A stretch of 64,000 nucleotides of DNA, taken from positions 62,001 through 126,000 of the forward strand of contig CABIYF010000006.1 of the NCBI GenBank assembly GCA_902362875.1. Reading direction: 5' to 3'. Of this stretch, positions 26,111 to 35,336 are shown piece after piece; the stretch's first letter is position 1, and each line of letters opens with the position of its first letter. The stretch is from Eubacteriaceae bacterium. Its GTDB lineage: Bacteria > Bacillota > Clostridia > Lachnospirales > Lachnospiraceae. The notes under the pieces were generated by a model. The model worked only from the letters and a program-made list of their open reading frames with translations, did no database searches and was not told where the DNA came from. The translations under genes and the position numbers were made by a program.

Positions 26111-26992
26111 ATGAACGATTATATTATCAGAGGAACAGCAGCAAATGATCAGGTACGTTTCTTTGCTGCGTATACAAAAGATGTCGTAGAGACAGCAAGA
26201 CAGAAGCACAATACAAGCCCGGTAGCAACCGCAGCGCTTGGAAGATTATTGACAGCAGGAGCCATGATGGGAAGCATGTGCAAGAATGACAGTGATGTGA
26301 TCACATTACAGATTCAGTGCAGCGGACCGATCGGTGGATTGACAGTTACCGCAGATTCCAAAGCAAATGTCAAAGGATATGTCAACAATCCAGAGGTAAT
26401 GCTCCCACCAAGCAAAGAAGGAAAATTAGATGTTGGAAAGGCTTTAGACCTTGGTGTTTTAACAGTGATTAAAGATATCGGATTAAAAGAGCCTTATTCA
26501 GGACAGACACATTTAGTATCAGGTGAGATCGCAGAAGATTTAACATACTATTTTGCAGCGAGTGAGCAGATTCCTACATCCGTAGCACTGGGAGTTTTGA
26601 TGAACAAAGATAATACAGTCCGCCAGGCAGGAGGATTTATCATCCAGATGATGCCATATGCAGAAGAAGAGACGATCAGTAAATTAGAGAAGAAGATCGC
26701 AGAATTTAAATCAGTGACTTATGCGTTAGAACATGAACATACGCCAGAGAAGATGATGGAAGATCTCTTAGGCGATATGGATATGAAGATTTATGAGAAA
26801 GTTCCAACACAGTTTCATTGTAACTGCTCCAAAGAGAGAGTAGAAAAAGCAGTTATTTCTGTTGGAAAAGATGAGATTCAGAGCATGATCGATGATGGAG
26901 AGCCGATCGAGGTGAACTGTCATTTCTGTAACACACATTATCATTACAGCGTTGACGACTTAAAGAGAATGTTAGAAGAGGCAACACATTAA
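26111..26992 (+). CDS. hslO: Redox-regulated chaperone Hsp33
   Basis: A 293-residue holdase chaperone activated by oxidation. The zinc site is complete: HCNCSKERVEKAV gives C-x-C, and VNCHFCNTHYHY gives C-x2-C, near residues 237-273. The N-terminal domain is also typical (RGTAANDQVRFFAA, QCSGPIGGLTVTAD). AAAGGAAAAAAG precedes the ATG. Presence in an anaerobe is common and probably serves oxygen or hypochlorite stress. Confidence 0.97.
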   Translation: MNDYIIRGTAANDQVRFFAAYTKDVVETARQKHNTSPVATAALGRLLTAGAMMGSMCKNDSDVITLQIQCSGPIGGLTVTADSKANVKGYVNNPEVMLPPSKEGKLDVGKALDLGVLTVIKDIGLKEPYSGQTHLVSGEIAEDLTYYFAASEQIPTSVALGVLMNKDNTVRQAGGFIIQMMPYAEEETISKLEKKIAEFKSVTYALEHEHTPEKMMEDLLGDMDMKIYEKVPTQFHCNCSKERVEKAVISVGKDEIQSMIDDGEPIEVNCHFCNTHYHYSVDDLKRMLEEATH

Positions 26993-27038
26993 TTGCCGCA
27001 AGGGAATCAGAGAGATTCAGAAGGAGAGGATGATGTCA

Positions 27039-28364
27039 ATGAAGAAGATTTTAGTGGTTTTAATGAGTATGACATTGTTGTTTACAACGATACCAGTATC
27101 TGCCGCAGAAGATGATGGGATTCAGATAACATGCAATAAACTTACAGATCAGGATGAGCCATATACATCAACGGATGAGGATGGAAATGAGATCACAGTA
27201 TATACGTTGTCAGCGTTGGCAAGATATTACGATCAGACACTTTATCTGCCGAATCCAAGATGTTTTACATTGACAACAGAGACGGGAGATTTAAGTCATA
27301 TCACGGCAGAGATGGATACATCCACAGATAACGGACTTGGAAAGAAAGACATCAAACTGACGATTAAGAGCAGGGCAAAGAATAAAGCAGAGATTGAAGC
27401 TAATTTTTCAAGCAAGACAGTTAAAACTGAACTTAATTTCAATGCAAGGATACTGGTTAAAGGTGCAGATGGAACGATTCTTAAAAAGATTCCGCTTGCG
27501 TACAGCACACCAGCTCTTACAGATGAACATGATGCACCAAGATTTCATACATTGAGTCCATGGTCTGGAACGTCAAAATACAACTATGATCTGGAAGACT
27601 ATTATAAGGTATCAGGAACCGTTGATGTTTACGCAAAGAATCCAAAGGTTTCTTACACATATAAGGCGCTCGGTACATATGGTCTTAAAAATTTCCTTTT
27701 GAATATGGACAATGACAAGACAAAAACCAATAATAGTTTCACATTTACAAATGGAAAGATCACGATTGGTGCAAAAAATGGCAATCCGGGACAGAAAAAT
27801 ACGGTCACTTTAGTATGCAAGTCCTCTTATCTTAAGTCATTAAAAACACAACTGGCAAAAGCTTATTGTCAGAAGAAGATTTCAACGGCAGACGTAATCT
27901 TTGATGATCTTTCCGTAGAATATCGAAATGTCAATGGAAAGACTTATGAAAATGGGATTGGAGATAACGGACAGGGATGTGTGATCGGCGGTGCGATGGA
28001 CCCAATTTATCTGGGATTTCATGCGACAGTGAAACCGGCCGGAAAAGTAAAGATAACATCTTACAAAAAGACAAAAACAACCATCAAATTAAGATGGAAA
28101 AAGCTTTCAACACCGGTCAGCGGCTATATGATCTATCGTTCCACAAGAAAATCATCTGGTTATAAGAAGATCAAGACAGTATCATCAAAGACAAGTTCTT
28201 ATACGAATAAGAGATTAAAAAGAGGAAAGACATATTACTATAAGATCCGTCCATATCGTACAGTGAAATACAGCTATAAGACTTCAAAGAAGAAGACAAA
28301 GACATTGTCAAGAAAAGCGTATGGAAGCTACGGATATGTAAAGAAAATCAAAACAAAAAGATAA
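27039..28364 (+). CDS. Secreted protein with C-terminal fibronectin type III domain
   Basis: A 441-residue protein with a clear signal peptide (MKKILVVLMSMTLLFTTIPVSA). The N-terminal region of about 300 residues was not recognised and looks like beta-rich extracellular sequence with GIGDNGQGCVIGGAMDP near residue 310. The last 110 residues form a lysine-rich Fn3 domain (TTIKLRWKK ... SGYMIYRSTRKSSGYKKI ... YYYKIRPYRT), common in Lachnospiraceae surface proteins. Three in-frame ATGs (27030, 27033, 27039) occur; AAGGAGAGG at 27021-27029 is best spaced for 27039. There is no sortase motif, so it is secreted or bound through the basic domain. Confidence 0.85.
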   Translation: MKKILVVLMSMTLLFTTIPVSAAEDDGIQITCNKLTDQDEPYTSTDEDGNEITVYTLSALARYYDQTLYLPNPRCFTLTTETGDLSHITAEMDTSTDNGLGKKDIKLTIKSRAKNKAEIEANFSSKTVKTELNFNARILVKGADGTILKKIPLAYSTPALTDEHDAPRFHTLSPWSGTSKYNYDLEDYYKVSGTVDVYAKNPKVSYTYKALGTYGLKNFLLNMDNDKTKTNNSFTFTNGKITIGAKNGNPGQKNTVTLVCKSSYLKSLKTQLAKAYCQKKISTADVIFDDLSVEYRNVNGKTYENGIGDNGQGCVIGGAMDPIYLGFHATVKPAGKVKITSYKKTKTTIKLRWKKLSTPVSGYMIYRSTRKSSGYKKIKTVSSKTSSYTNKRLKRGKTYYYKIRPYRTVKYSYKTSKKKTKTLSRKAYGSYGYVKKIKTKR

Positions 28365-28374
28365 AACACAAAAT

Positions 28375-28416
28375 AAAACAGGCAGCTAGTCATCAATGAC
28401 CGGCTGCCTGTTTTGT
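28375..28416. terminator. Bidirectional intrinsic terminator
   Basis: A long stem (about 28375-28393 with 28396-28414, one mismatch) has A-run on the left and T-run on the right, between two convergent genes. Confidence 0.85.
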
Positions 28417-28433
28417 TCTGTGCTTAAATTGTA

Positions 28434-28742
28434 TTACTCTTCGTCTTCTGTAGATGGAGTTTCCCCTGCTTCATCTGTTGCGTCTGCACTGTCATCACTT
28501 TCTGTGATATTGATGGAAACATAGTCTCTGTCATCTTTTGTTGGCTCATGGAAGATTTCATCTTCGTCGAAAGAGTCATCATCAAAAGAATCTTCATCGA
28601 AATCATCATCAATATCATCTCCAGATACTTCTTTGATCTTATCAATGATCGCTTTGATCTGATCACGGGCAACATATGCGATACCTGCAATGGTAGCAAG
28701 TGCAGTTGCTAATTTAAAAAGGTCTTTGAATGTTTTCTTCAT
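28434..28742 (-). CDS. Small membrane protein with acidic tail
   Basis: A 102-residue protein of unknown function. A short basic N-terminus (MKKTFKDLFK) leads into one hydrophobic segment (residues about 10-26, LATALATIAGIAYVARD), an amphipathic lysine-containing helix, then an acidic region from residue 41 (DDIDDDFDEDSFDDDSFDEDE). It ends in a Ser/Thr/Glu-rich tail. The layout matches the 89-residue protein at 7664-7933, though sequence identity outside the acidic tract is low. AAAGGAG before the start codon is strong. Confidence 0.8.
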   Translation of the reverse strand: MKKTFKDLFKLATALATIAGIAYVARDQIKAIIDKIKEVSGDDIDDDFDEDSFDDDSFDEDEIFHEPTKDDRDYVSINITESDDSADATDEAGETPSTEDEE

Positions 28743-28878
28743 AACGAAAAAACTCCTTTCTTTTTTCTATTATTTTATACTGAATCCAGAAAAAAAGCAA
28801 TCCAGGATTGACAAAATAAAATTTCGTGATAATATAAAGATATAAAATAAAGCTTTGCATAACAGGGAGGAAAGCGAA

Positions 28879-29499
28879 ATGAAACGTTTGTGTGCCAAAG
28901 AAGCTCTCAAGCTGGTACCGGATCATGGTACGATCGGACTTGGAGGCGGTGAGACGATCAGCTATCTTTGTGAATATATCAAAGAAGCGGGAAAAGATGT
29001 AGAAGCAGTAACGCCATCAGATCAGACAAAGAAAGTATGTAAACAGCTTGGAATTACAGTGATAGATACGAATGATGCCAAAGAAGTAAAGATCGCATTC
29101 GATGGATGTGATGAAGTGGACCAGAATCTGAATGCATACAAAAGTGGCGGCGGAATCCATACAAAAGAGAAGATCATTGCCAAGATGGCACAGGAGTATG
29201 TACTGCTGGTGGACGAGACAAAGGTTGTAGAGGAACTTGACTGTAAAGTACCAGTTGTTCTTGAAGTTGTGCCAGAGGCAGCAAGTTATGTCACAGGCGA
29301 AGCACAGAAACTTGGAGCCAGAGTAAAAGAAAGAGACGAAAAACTATTAGAACTGTACTTTGAAGAAATTAAGGATCTTAGACAACTGGATCAGGACTTA
29401 AAGCAGATCACCGGAGTTATTGAGACATCACTATTTTATCAGGTGGCATCAAAAGCAGTTGTAGCAGGAACAGATGGTATCAGAATCATGCAGAGATAA
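28879..29499 (+). CDS. rpiA: Ribose-5-phosphate isomerase A
   Basis: A 206-residue cytosolic enzyme converting ribulose 5-phosphate and ribose 5-phosphate in the pentose phosphate pathway. The active-site segment FDGCDEVDQNLNAYKSGGGIHTKEKI (two pieces, residues about 79-104) has the catalytic Asp, Glu and Lys of RpiA. ATP-grasp-like GLGGGETISYL near the N-terminus binds phosphate. GGGAGGAAA precedes ATG 28879; an ATG 24 nt upstream overlaps that site. It is followed closely by an oxidoreductase gene. Confidence 0.88.
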   Translation: MKRLCAKEALKLVPDHGTIGLGGGETISYLCEYIKEAGKDVEAVTPSDQTKKVCKQLGITVIDTNDAKEVKIAFDGCDEVDQNLNAYKSGGGIHTKEKIIAKMAQEYVLLVDETKVVEELDCKVPVVLEVVPEAASYVTGEAQKLGARVKERDEKLLELYFEEIKDLRQLDQDLKQITGVIETSLFYQVASKAVVAGTDGIRIMQR

Positions 29500-29513
29500 A
29501 AAGGAGAAGAAAG

Positions 29514-30479
29514 ATGAGTACATGGGGAATTTTAGGTTGTGGAACAATTGCGAATGAGATGGCAGAGACATTTACAAAGATGGGACATGAAATCTACGGA
29601 GTTGCCAACAGAACTTACGAGAAAGCAGAAAAATTTGCAGAAACATATGGAGTAAAACACGTATTTAAGACATATGAAGAAATGCTTGCCGATGGCAACA
29701 TTGATATCATTTATATCGCAACACCACACAGCAGACATTATGAAAATATGATGCAGGCAGTCAAAGCAGGAAAGCATATTTTATGTGAAAAAGCAATTAC
29801 CGTCAATGCAGCACAGTTAGAAGAAGTCTTAGAACTTGCAAAGGAGAAGAATGTTGTTGTAAGAGAAGCAATGACAATCTCTCATATGCCATTATATAAG
29901 AAATTAAAAGAAAGAATCAAAGAAGGAGCCATTGGAAAGACAAAGATGGTTCAGGTCAATTTTGGAAGTAATAAGGGGTACGACTCAACAAACAGATTCT
30001 TTGCCTTGGAAGCAGCAGGAGGAGCATTGTTAGATATCGGAGTTTATGCGACATCATTTGCAAGAACATTTTTAAGTGAAATACCGAATACGATCCTTAC
30101 AACTGTTGAATACCTAGAGACAGGAGCAGATGAACAATCAGGAATTATCATGAAGAATACAAAAGGAGAGATGGTTGTCATGTGTCTGACACTTCGTGCA
30201 AAACAGCCAAAACGAGGAGTTGTAACAGGTGATAAGGGATATATTGAAGTATATGAATATCCAAGAGCCTGCAAGGCAACGATTACCAATACAGAGACTG
30301 GAGAAGTGGAGACAGTCGAAGCTGGAAAAACGGAAGATGCACTGAGATATGAAGTAGAGGCAATGGAAGCAGCAGTCAGTGGAGATTACAATGATGATAA
30401 TCCAGAGATTACAAGAGATACAATGAAGATTCTGACAAGTGTTAAGACACAGTGGGGAATGAAATACCCATTTGAGTAA
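29514..30479 (+). CDS. Gfo/Idh/MocA-family oxidoreductase
   Basis: A 321-residue NAD(P)-dependent dehydrogenase. The Rossmann motif is GILGCGTIANEMAETF at residues about 4-19. The family EKP lysine motif reads CEKAITVN, so the proline is alanine while the lysine is kept. The C-terminal domain has GGALLDIGVYATSFA, usual in dihydrodiol dehydrogenase-like members. Substrate is unknown. It is 14 bp after rpiA and probably cotranscribed. Confidence 0.9.
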   Translation: MSTWGILGCGTIANEMAETFTKMGHEIYGVANRTYEKAEKFAETYGVKHVFKTYEEMLADGNIDIIYIATPHSRHYENMMQAVKAGKHILCEKAITVNAAQLEEVLELAKEKNVVVREAMTISHMPLYKKLKERIKEGAIGKTKMVQVNFGSNKGYDSTNRFFALEAAGGALLDIGVYATSFARTFLSEIPNTILTTVEYLETGADEQSGIIMKNTKGEMVVMCLTLRAKQPKRGVVTGDKGYIEVYEYPRACKATITNTETGEVETVEAGKTEDALRYEVEAMEAAVSGDYNDDNPEITRDTMKILTSVKTQWGMKYPFE

Positions 30480-30567
30480 AGAGTAGATAAAACTCAAGAT
30501 TTTAACTGGACGGAGCTTTTCTTATCGGTTATACTTAATAAGTATGGAAGCGGAGAGGAGCGATAAG

Positions 30568-31515
30568 ATGATCCAGATTTACAAGAATTATGAAGGAAAA
30601 AAAGAATTAGAAGAATTAGATCATATCGAACTGGAATCGTGGGTGATGGTCACAGACCCAACGATGGAAGAACTTACCAATATATCGATAGATTATAAGA
30701 TCGACATGGATGATCTGAAAGCAGCACTGGATACAGAAGAACGCTCCCGATTAGAGAATGAAGATGACTATACGATGATACTTGTGAACATTCCGGTTGT
30801 AGAAGAAGAGGACGGGAAGAAATGGTACGAGACGATTCCTCTGGGAATCTTTATTACAAGGAAGATCGTATTTACGGTATGTTTAAAACAGACGAATATC
30901 TTAAAACAGTTTGTGGACGGTCTGGTATCGAATTTTTATACATACATGAAGACGAGATTTGTCTACCAGATCCTTTATAATAATGCCGCGTTGTTCCTGT
31001 ATTATCTGCGAGTGATCGATCAGAGAGCGAATCAGGTAGAAGATCTGTTACATGAGACATACCAGAATCAGGATCTGATCCAGCTTTATGATCTGGAAAA
31101 ATGTCTTGTGTACTTTACAACAGCATTAAAGTCCAATGAAGTAGTGCTGGAGAAATTAAGAAAACATATCGGATTAAGACATTACGAAGAAGATCAGGAA
31201 CTTCTGGAGGATGTTATCATCGAGAACAAGCAGGCGATGGAGATGACAGATATCTACCATAATATCTTAAGAAGTACGATGTCGCTGTTTGGTTCGATCA
31301 TTGATAATAACCTGAATCAGGTGATGAAATTCCTTGCAGCGATCACGATTATATTAGAATTGCCGACGATGATCTCTGGACTTTATGGAATGAACGTCAA
31401 TGGTGTCGGAATGCCGTTTGCGACGAAAGCATATGGATTTGCAGCGATTTCTATTTTTTCTGTTATCGTATGTCTGATCGCTGTCTATATCCTGAAAAAG
31501 AAGAATATCTTATAA
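30568..31515 (+). CDS. CorA-family divalent metal transporter
   Basis: A 315-residue membrane protein likely moving Mg2+ (or Co2+/Ni2+). The long cytosolic N-terminal domain ends in two C-terminal helices. The diagnostic GMN motif is present (GLYGMNVNG) at the end of the first helix. The second helix is followed by KKKNIL, giving the usual positive C-terminus. GAGAGGAG 8 nt upstream supports ATG 30568; an ATG at 30544 precedes that site. It converges on sigG. Confidence 0.92.
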   Translation: MIQIYKNYEGKKELEELDHIELESWVMVTDPTMEELTNISIDYKIDMDDLKAALDTEERSRLENEDDYTMILVNIPVVEEEDGKKWYETIPLGIFITRKIVFTVCLKQTNILKQFVDGLVSNFYTYMKTRFVYQILYNNAALFLYYLRVIDQRANQVEDLLHETYQNQDLIQLYDLEKCLVYFTTALKSNEVVLEKLRKHIGLRHYEEDQELLEDVIIENKQAMEMTDIYHNILRSTMSLFGSIIDNNLNQVMKFLAAITIILELPTMISGLYGMNVNGVGMPFATKAYGFAAISIFSVIVCLIAVYILKKKNIL

Positions 31516-31521
31516 TGAAAG

Positions 31522-31557
31522 ATGAAGAATCACGCAAGGTGGTTCTTCATTTGTTTT
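31522..31557 (+). terminator. Terminator after the CorA gene
   Basis: A 12-bp stem (31522-31533 with 31539-31550, one G-U pair) and a T-rich tail; it overlaps the 3' end of sigG on the other strand. Confidence 0.75.
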
Positions 31558-32306
31558 AGTGCATTTTTTTCAAGACGACTGACCTGAGCCTGTGAGATGG
31601 AAATTTCATCGGCAACCTCGGTCTGCGTTTTGCCCTCAAAGAAACGCATTTTGATAATATCGTACTCGCGATCGGGAAGCCGGTCCATGGCTTCTTTCAG
31701 CGCGATAGATTCAACCCAGACATCTTCTTTGTTTTTCTTGTCTTTTACCTGATCCATCAGATACAGAGTATCCCCGCCATCCTGATAGACTGGTTCATAA
31801 AGAGAAAGAGGAGTAGCGATCGCATCAAGCGCGAATAAGACATCTTCTTTTTTCATATCGATTTCTTTTGCGATCGCATCGATCGTTGGCTCGTGATTTA
31901 ATTTCTTTGTGAGGGATTCTCTTGTGCTGATCGCTTTATACGCAGTATCACGAAGAGAACGGCTGACACGCATACTGTGGTTATCTCTTAAATATCGTTT
32001 TACTTCCCCGATGATCATCGGAACGGCATAAGTAGAAAATTTGACATTGAGGTTACGGTCAAAATTATCAATGGCTTTCATAAGTCCGATGCATCCAACC
32101 TGAAACAGATCATCTGCATTTTCACCGCTTGAGGAAAAACGCTGGATAATACTTAAAACAAGACGCAGGTTGCCTTTGATATATTGTTCTCTGGCATCGG
32201 TATCACCCTGTTCGATCTTTTCAAATAAAGATTCTTTTTCTTCATTGGAAAGCAAAGGGAGAGATGAAGTATTGACGCCGCAGATTTCTACTTTATTTCG
32301 TGCCAT
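31530..32306 (-). CDS. sigG: RNA polymerase sporulation sigma factor SigG
   Basis: A 258-residue late forespore sigma factor. The start MARNKVEICGV is nearly invariant in SigG. Region 2 is NLRLVLSIIQRF ... DDLFQVGCIGLMKAIDNFD, and region 2.4 is VKFSTYAVPMIIGEVKRYLRDN. Region 4.2 is EGKTQTEVADEISISQAQVSRLEKNAL. It controls forespore genes such as SASPs, one of which is at 22903. GGAGGAAC precedes the ATG. The usual sigE-sigG neighbourhood (spoIIGA, sigE) is not present in this window. Confidence 0.96.
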   Translation of the reverse strand: MARNKVEICGVNTSSLPLLSNEEKESLFEKIEQGDTDAREQYIKGNLRLVLSIIQRFSSSGENADDLFQVGCIGLMKAIDNFDRNLNVKFSTYAVPMIIGEVKRYLRDNHSMRVSRSLRDTAYKAISTRESLTKKLNHEPTIDAIAKEIDMKKEDVLFALDAIATPLSLYEPVYQDGGDTLYLMDQVKDKKNKEDVWVESIALKEAMDRLPDREYDIIKMRFFEGKTQTEVADEISISQAQVSRLEKNALKQMKNHLA

Positions 32307-32393
32307 AATTAAGTTCCTCCATTTGTGATTCGTTTAGTAAAATGATGCACAGAATAAAGCAACTTTATACGTTGAAAAAAATGGAAGAGAAAA

Positions 32394-32422
32394 TTGACTT
32401 ATGATTTTGCCGGTGCTATCAT
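32394..32422 (+). promoter_or_regulatory. Promoter of the solute-binding protein gene
   Basis: TTGACT and TATCAT with a 17-bp spacer. Confidence 0.72.
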
Positions 32423-32452
32423 GAGGATAAATACAATCAAAGGAGAGTAAAG

Positions 32453-33286
32453 ATGAAGAAGATATTAGCTTCGATCATGATGTTAAGCCTGATGTTCTGT
32501 CTAAGTGCATGTAATGTGCCATGGCAGAAGAAAGATACACAAAAAGAAGTAAAAAGAGAGGTCATACAGGCAGATAAAGTGCAAGGAACCATGGAAGGAA
32601 TGACGCTGAAAGTCGGAGTGTCAAATGATATGGCTCCATTTTCATATTACGATGAAGAACAAAAGAAGATTGTGGGATTTGATATCGATCTTTTAGACAA
32701 GATCAGTGATTATCTAGGGTTTGAATATAAACTTTATCCACTCAGCATGAAGCAGATTGAACAAAAGATCAAGGATAAAGAGATCGATCTTGCGATCGCC
32801 GGAATTTCAATCACAGATGCAAGACAGAGAGAGTATTCATTTACAGACGCATATTATGAGACGTATCTTCAGATCGTGGTTCATAAGAATACGGGAATTA
32901 CAGACCGCAAGGATGTGGAAGGAATGAAGATCGGAGTTGTCACAGGAACTTCGAGCGAGGAATACGCAAAGGAATATATAGCAGAACATAATAATAAGAT
33001 CAAGACATATAAGACGGCAGAAGAAGTTTTTAAGGATCTGGAAGACGAGAAGATTGATGCAACGATCTATGATGCACTGGGAATTCAGGCATATATGAAG
33101 GAACACAAAGATACAACGAATCTCAATGTGTTAGATGAGCAGCTTAATTCAGAGGAAAGTAACTATGGTATTATGTTTGCAAAGGGATATAAGTATCTGG
33201 ATCAATTTAATGTAGCATTGCAGGTTCTTAACAACAATGGAAGTTATCAAAAGATCAAAGAACAGTGGATCAGAACAAAAGAATAA
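32453..33286 (+). CDS. Amino acid-type ABC transporter substrate-binding lipoprotein
   Basis: A 277-residue family 3 solute-binding protein. The signal peptide ends in lipobox LSAC (Cys20). After a charged linker the mature domain starts LKVGVSNDMAPFSYYDEEQKKIVGFDIDLL, the standard periplasmic amino acid-binding signature. IAGISITDARQREYSFTDAYYET is the second hallmark. The ligand is probably a polar amino acid or cystine. No permease or ATPase gene is beside it, so it is an orphan component or works with a transporter elsewhere. A terminator follows. Confidence 0.93.
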   Translation: MKKILASIMMLSLMFCLSACNVPWQKKDTQKEVKREVIQADKVQGTMEGMTLKVGVSNDMAPFSYYDEEQKKIVGFDIDLLDKISDYLGFEYKLYPLSMKQIEQKIKDKEIDLAIAGISITDARQREYSFTDAYYETYLQIVVHKNTGITDRKDVEGMKIGVVTGTSSEEYAKEYIAEHNNKIKTYKTAEEVFKDLEDEKIDATIYDALGIQAYMKEHKDTTNLNVLDEQLNSEESNYGIMFAKGYKYLDQFNVALQVLNNNGSYQKIKEQWIRTKE

Positions 33287-33290
33287 GAGA

Positions 33291-33326
33291 AAAGAGACGG
33301 ATATCGGAAGGATGTCCGTCTCTTTG
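33291..33326 (+). terminator. Intrinsic terminator
   Basis: An 11-bp outer stem (33291-33301 with 33315-33325) with a short inner helix follows the solute-binding protein gene. Confidence 0.78.
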
Positions 33327-33358
33327 ATTATATAAATATTGATCGCAAAAATAAAAGA

Positions 33359-35131
33359 TTACAGTAATAATGTTTGAAGCCATGAAACTTCTTCCTCAGT
33401 AAGATGAGGAGCAAGACTGTCATATACCAGCTTCTGGTAATCAGCCAGGAGTCTGCGTTCTTTTTCGTTGAATAAGGACAGATCAACACCATCCAGATCA
33501 ATAGGCACAAGGGTTAGCGGTTCAAAATGAAGGAAAGCTCCATATTCATTTTGCTGCCATTTTTTACAAAGAAGCATATTTTCTGTACGGATACCATATC
33601 TGCCAGGAACATAGACACCTGGCTCGTCAGTAATAACCATACCAGGCTGCAATACGGCATCAAGATTTTCTGGGTTTGATCTCCAGCGGAAAGCATTCGG
33701 CCCTTCATGGACACCAAGAAAATATCCGACACCATGGCCGGTTCCACAGCGGTAATCAACGCCTTCTTCCCAGAGTGGTTCTCTCGCAAGAATATCAAGA
33801 TTGCTTCCACGGCATCCTGACAGGAATTTGGCATCGGCGAGTGTGAGCATGGATTTTAATACCAGTGTAAAATATTTTCGTTCTTCATCAGAAATCGGAC
33901 CTAAGATAAAAGTTCTGGTAACATCCGTTGTACCACCATAATACTGTCCTCCAGAGTCGATCAACAACATCCCTTCATTCGTTACGGAAACATCGGATTC
34001 TTCTGTTGACTGGTAATGCATCATAGCAGCATGGTCTTTATAAGCACAGATCGTTTCAAAACTTAATCCTGTGTAATCGAGCTGTTTCTTACGTTCTTCT
34101 TCGAGACGGTCAGAGATTGTACGTTCTGTCATAGGAAGTTTTCCAACGTTTGTTTTCAGCCAGTACATAAATTTCGTCATAGCGATTCCGTCGTTGATGT
34201 GGCATTCTTTTAAATGCTGCATCTGGGTTTCATTTTTGACGGATTTCATAAGTTCGGTAGGATTTTTACCTTCTGTGATCTTGCATTTAAACAAGAGATT
34301 ATAATGGTAATAGTTTGTAAGATCAGGGTCTAATAAGACATTTGTATGCTGGTCTTTTAAGAAAGAATCAATTTCGGCGTAATCACGGATCATAATGTTA
34401 TGTTCTTTAAAACGCTGGAATGCGACAGCGGAAATACAGTCTTTTCTAAGGAACAGATAACACTGGTCCTTTGTGATCCATGCATAACTGTAAAACAGCG
34501 GAGTACATGCAATGTCATCACCACGCAGATTAAATAACCATGCAATATCCGGAAGTGAAGAAAGGAAGAAGGCATCAGCACCGATTTCCTCCATCTTTTG
34601 GCGTACACGGTCAAGTTTTGAATCGGTATGTTCACCGCTGTATTTGATATCATGGCGGTAAACAGGAGTTTTTGTAATTGCAGGACGCCCGTTCTCAGCC
34701 CAGATATGTTCTACAAGCCGCAGATCAAAGCGGAATTCAAAACCGTATTTTTTGGAAAGTTTTAAGATTTTCTTTCCGTAGGAAGCAGAGATCGTAAGCC
34801 CGTTCATTCCAAGAATGTCACCAGAGTGCAGATTCTGCTCAAGAAACTGCAAAGTTGTAGGAACACCACAAACGCCCTGTTTCATTAAGGTGATATCAGA
34901 AGAAATCTGTTGTTCAGCTTGTGTAAAATAACGCCCGTCTGTCCAAAGCCATCCCTGTTCTAAACCAGCCAGAAAAGTCCCGGCAGAACCAGTGAAGCCG
35001 GAAATATATTGTCTGCATTTAAAATAATCATCCACATATTCAGATTGATGAGGATCTTCGCTTGGAACGAGATAATATGTAATGTTTTGTGATCTCATAA
35101 CATCACGAAGTTTCATAAAATTTGTATTCAT
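33359..35131 (-). CDS. Xaa-Pro aminopeptidase, M24B family
   Basis: A 590-residue cytosolic metallopeptidase removing N-terminal residues before proline. Two creatinase-like N-terminal domains precede the pita-bread domain. Metal ligands are readable: LIDSGGQYYGGTTDVTRT (two Asp), GHGVGYFLGVHEGP (His), ITDEPGVYVPGRYGIRTEN (two Glu). A C-terminal M24_C extension (about 60 residues) is present, as in the long aminopeptidase P form of eukaryotes and many clostridia. GGAGGTATG precedes the start. Confidence 0.95.
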   Translation of the reverse strand: MNTNFMKLRDVMRSQNITYYLVPSEDPHQSEYVDDYFKCRQYISGFTGSAGTFLAGLEQGWLWTDGRYFTQAEQQISSDITLMKQGVCGVPTTLQFLEQNLHSGDILGMNGLTISASYGKKILKLSKKYGFEFRFDLRLVEHIWAENGRPAITKTPVYRHDIKYSGEHTDSKLDRVRQKMEEIGADAFFLSSLPDIAWLFNLRGDDIACTPLFYSYAWITKDQCYLFLRKDCISAVAFQRFKEHNIMIRDYAEIDSFLKDQHTNVLLDPDLTNYYHYNLLFKCKITEGKNPTELMKSVKNETQMQHLKECHINDGIAMTKFMYWLKTNVGKLPMTERTISDRLEEERKKQLDYTGLSFETICAYKDHAAMMHYQSTEESDVSVTNEGMLLIDSGGQYYGGTTDVTRTFILGPISDEERKYFTLVLKSMLTLADAKFLSGCRGSNLDILAREPLWEEGVDYRCGTGHGVGYFLGVHEGPNAFRWRSNPENLDAVLQPGMVITDEPGVYVPGRYGIRTENMLLCKKWQQNEYGAFLHFEPLTLVPIDLDGVDLSLFNEKERRLLADYQKLVYDSLAPHLTEEEVSWLQTLLL

Positions 35132-35268
35132 GACTCATACCTCCATTTGTCATATTCGTACGCCTGAATGTGTATTTGTCAGCGTACATTTATCTTAATT
35201 ATAGTAGATTGATAGGAATTCGTAAAGAAAAAGAAAATGATGTATGAGCATTATTTCACTCAAAAAAG

Positions 35269-35298
35269 TTGAAAAGAACAAATGAGTTAATGTATAAT
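35269..35298 (+). promoter_or_regulatory. Probable phosphofructokinase promoter
   Basis: TTGAAA and TATAAT with an 18-bp spacer, 39 bp before the start codon. Confidence 0.62.
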
Positions 35299-35336
35299 CA
35301 ATTAGAACAATTATAAAAGTTATAAAGGAGAAAACT

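Noticed and set aside
32307..32400. Possible forespore-type promoter before sigG (GTATA and CATCATTTTA on the minus strand)
   Set aside because: The spacing between the elements is too long for the known sigma-F/sigma-G pattern, so I do not call it.
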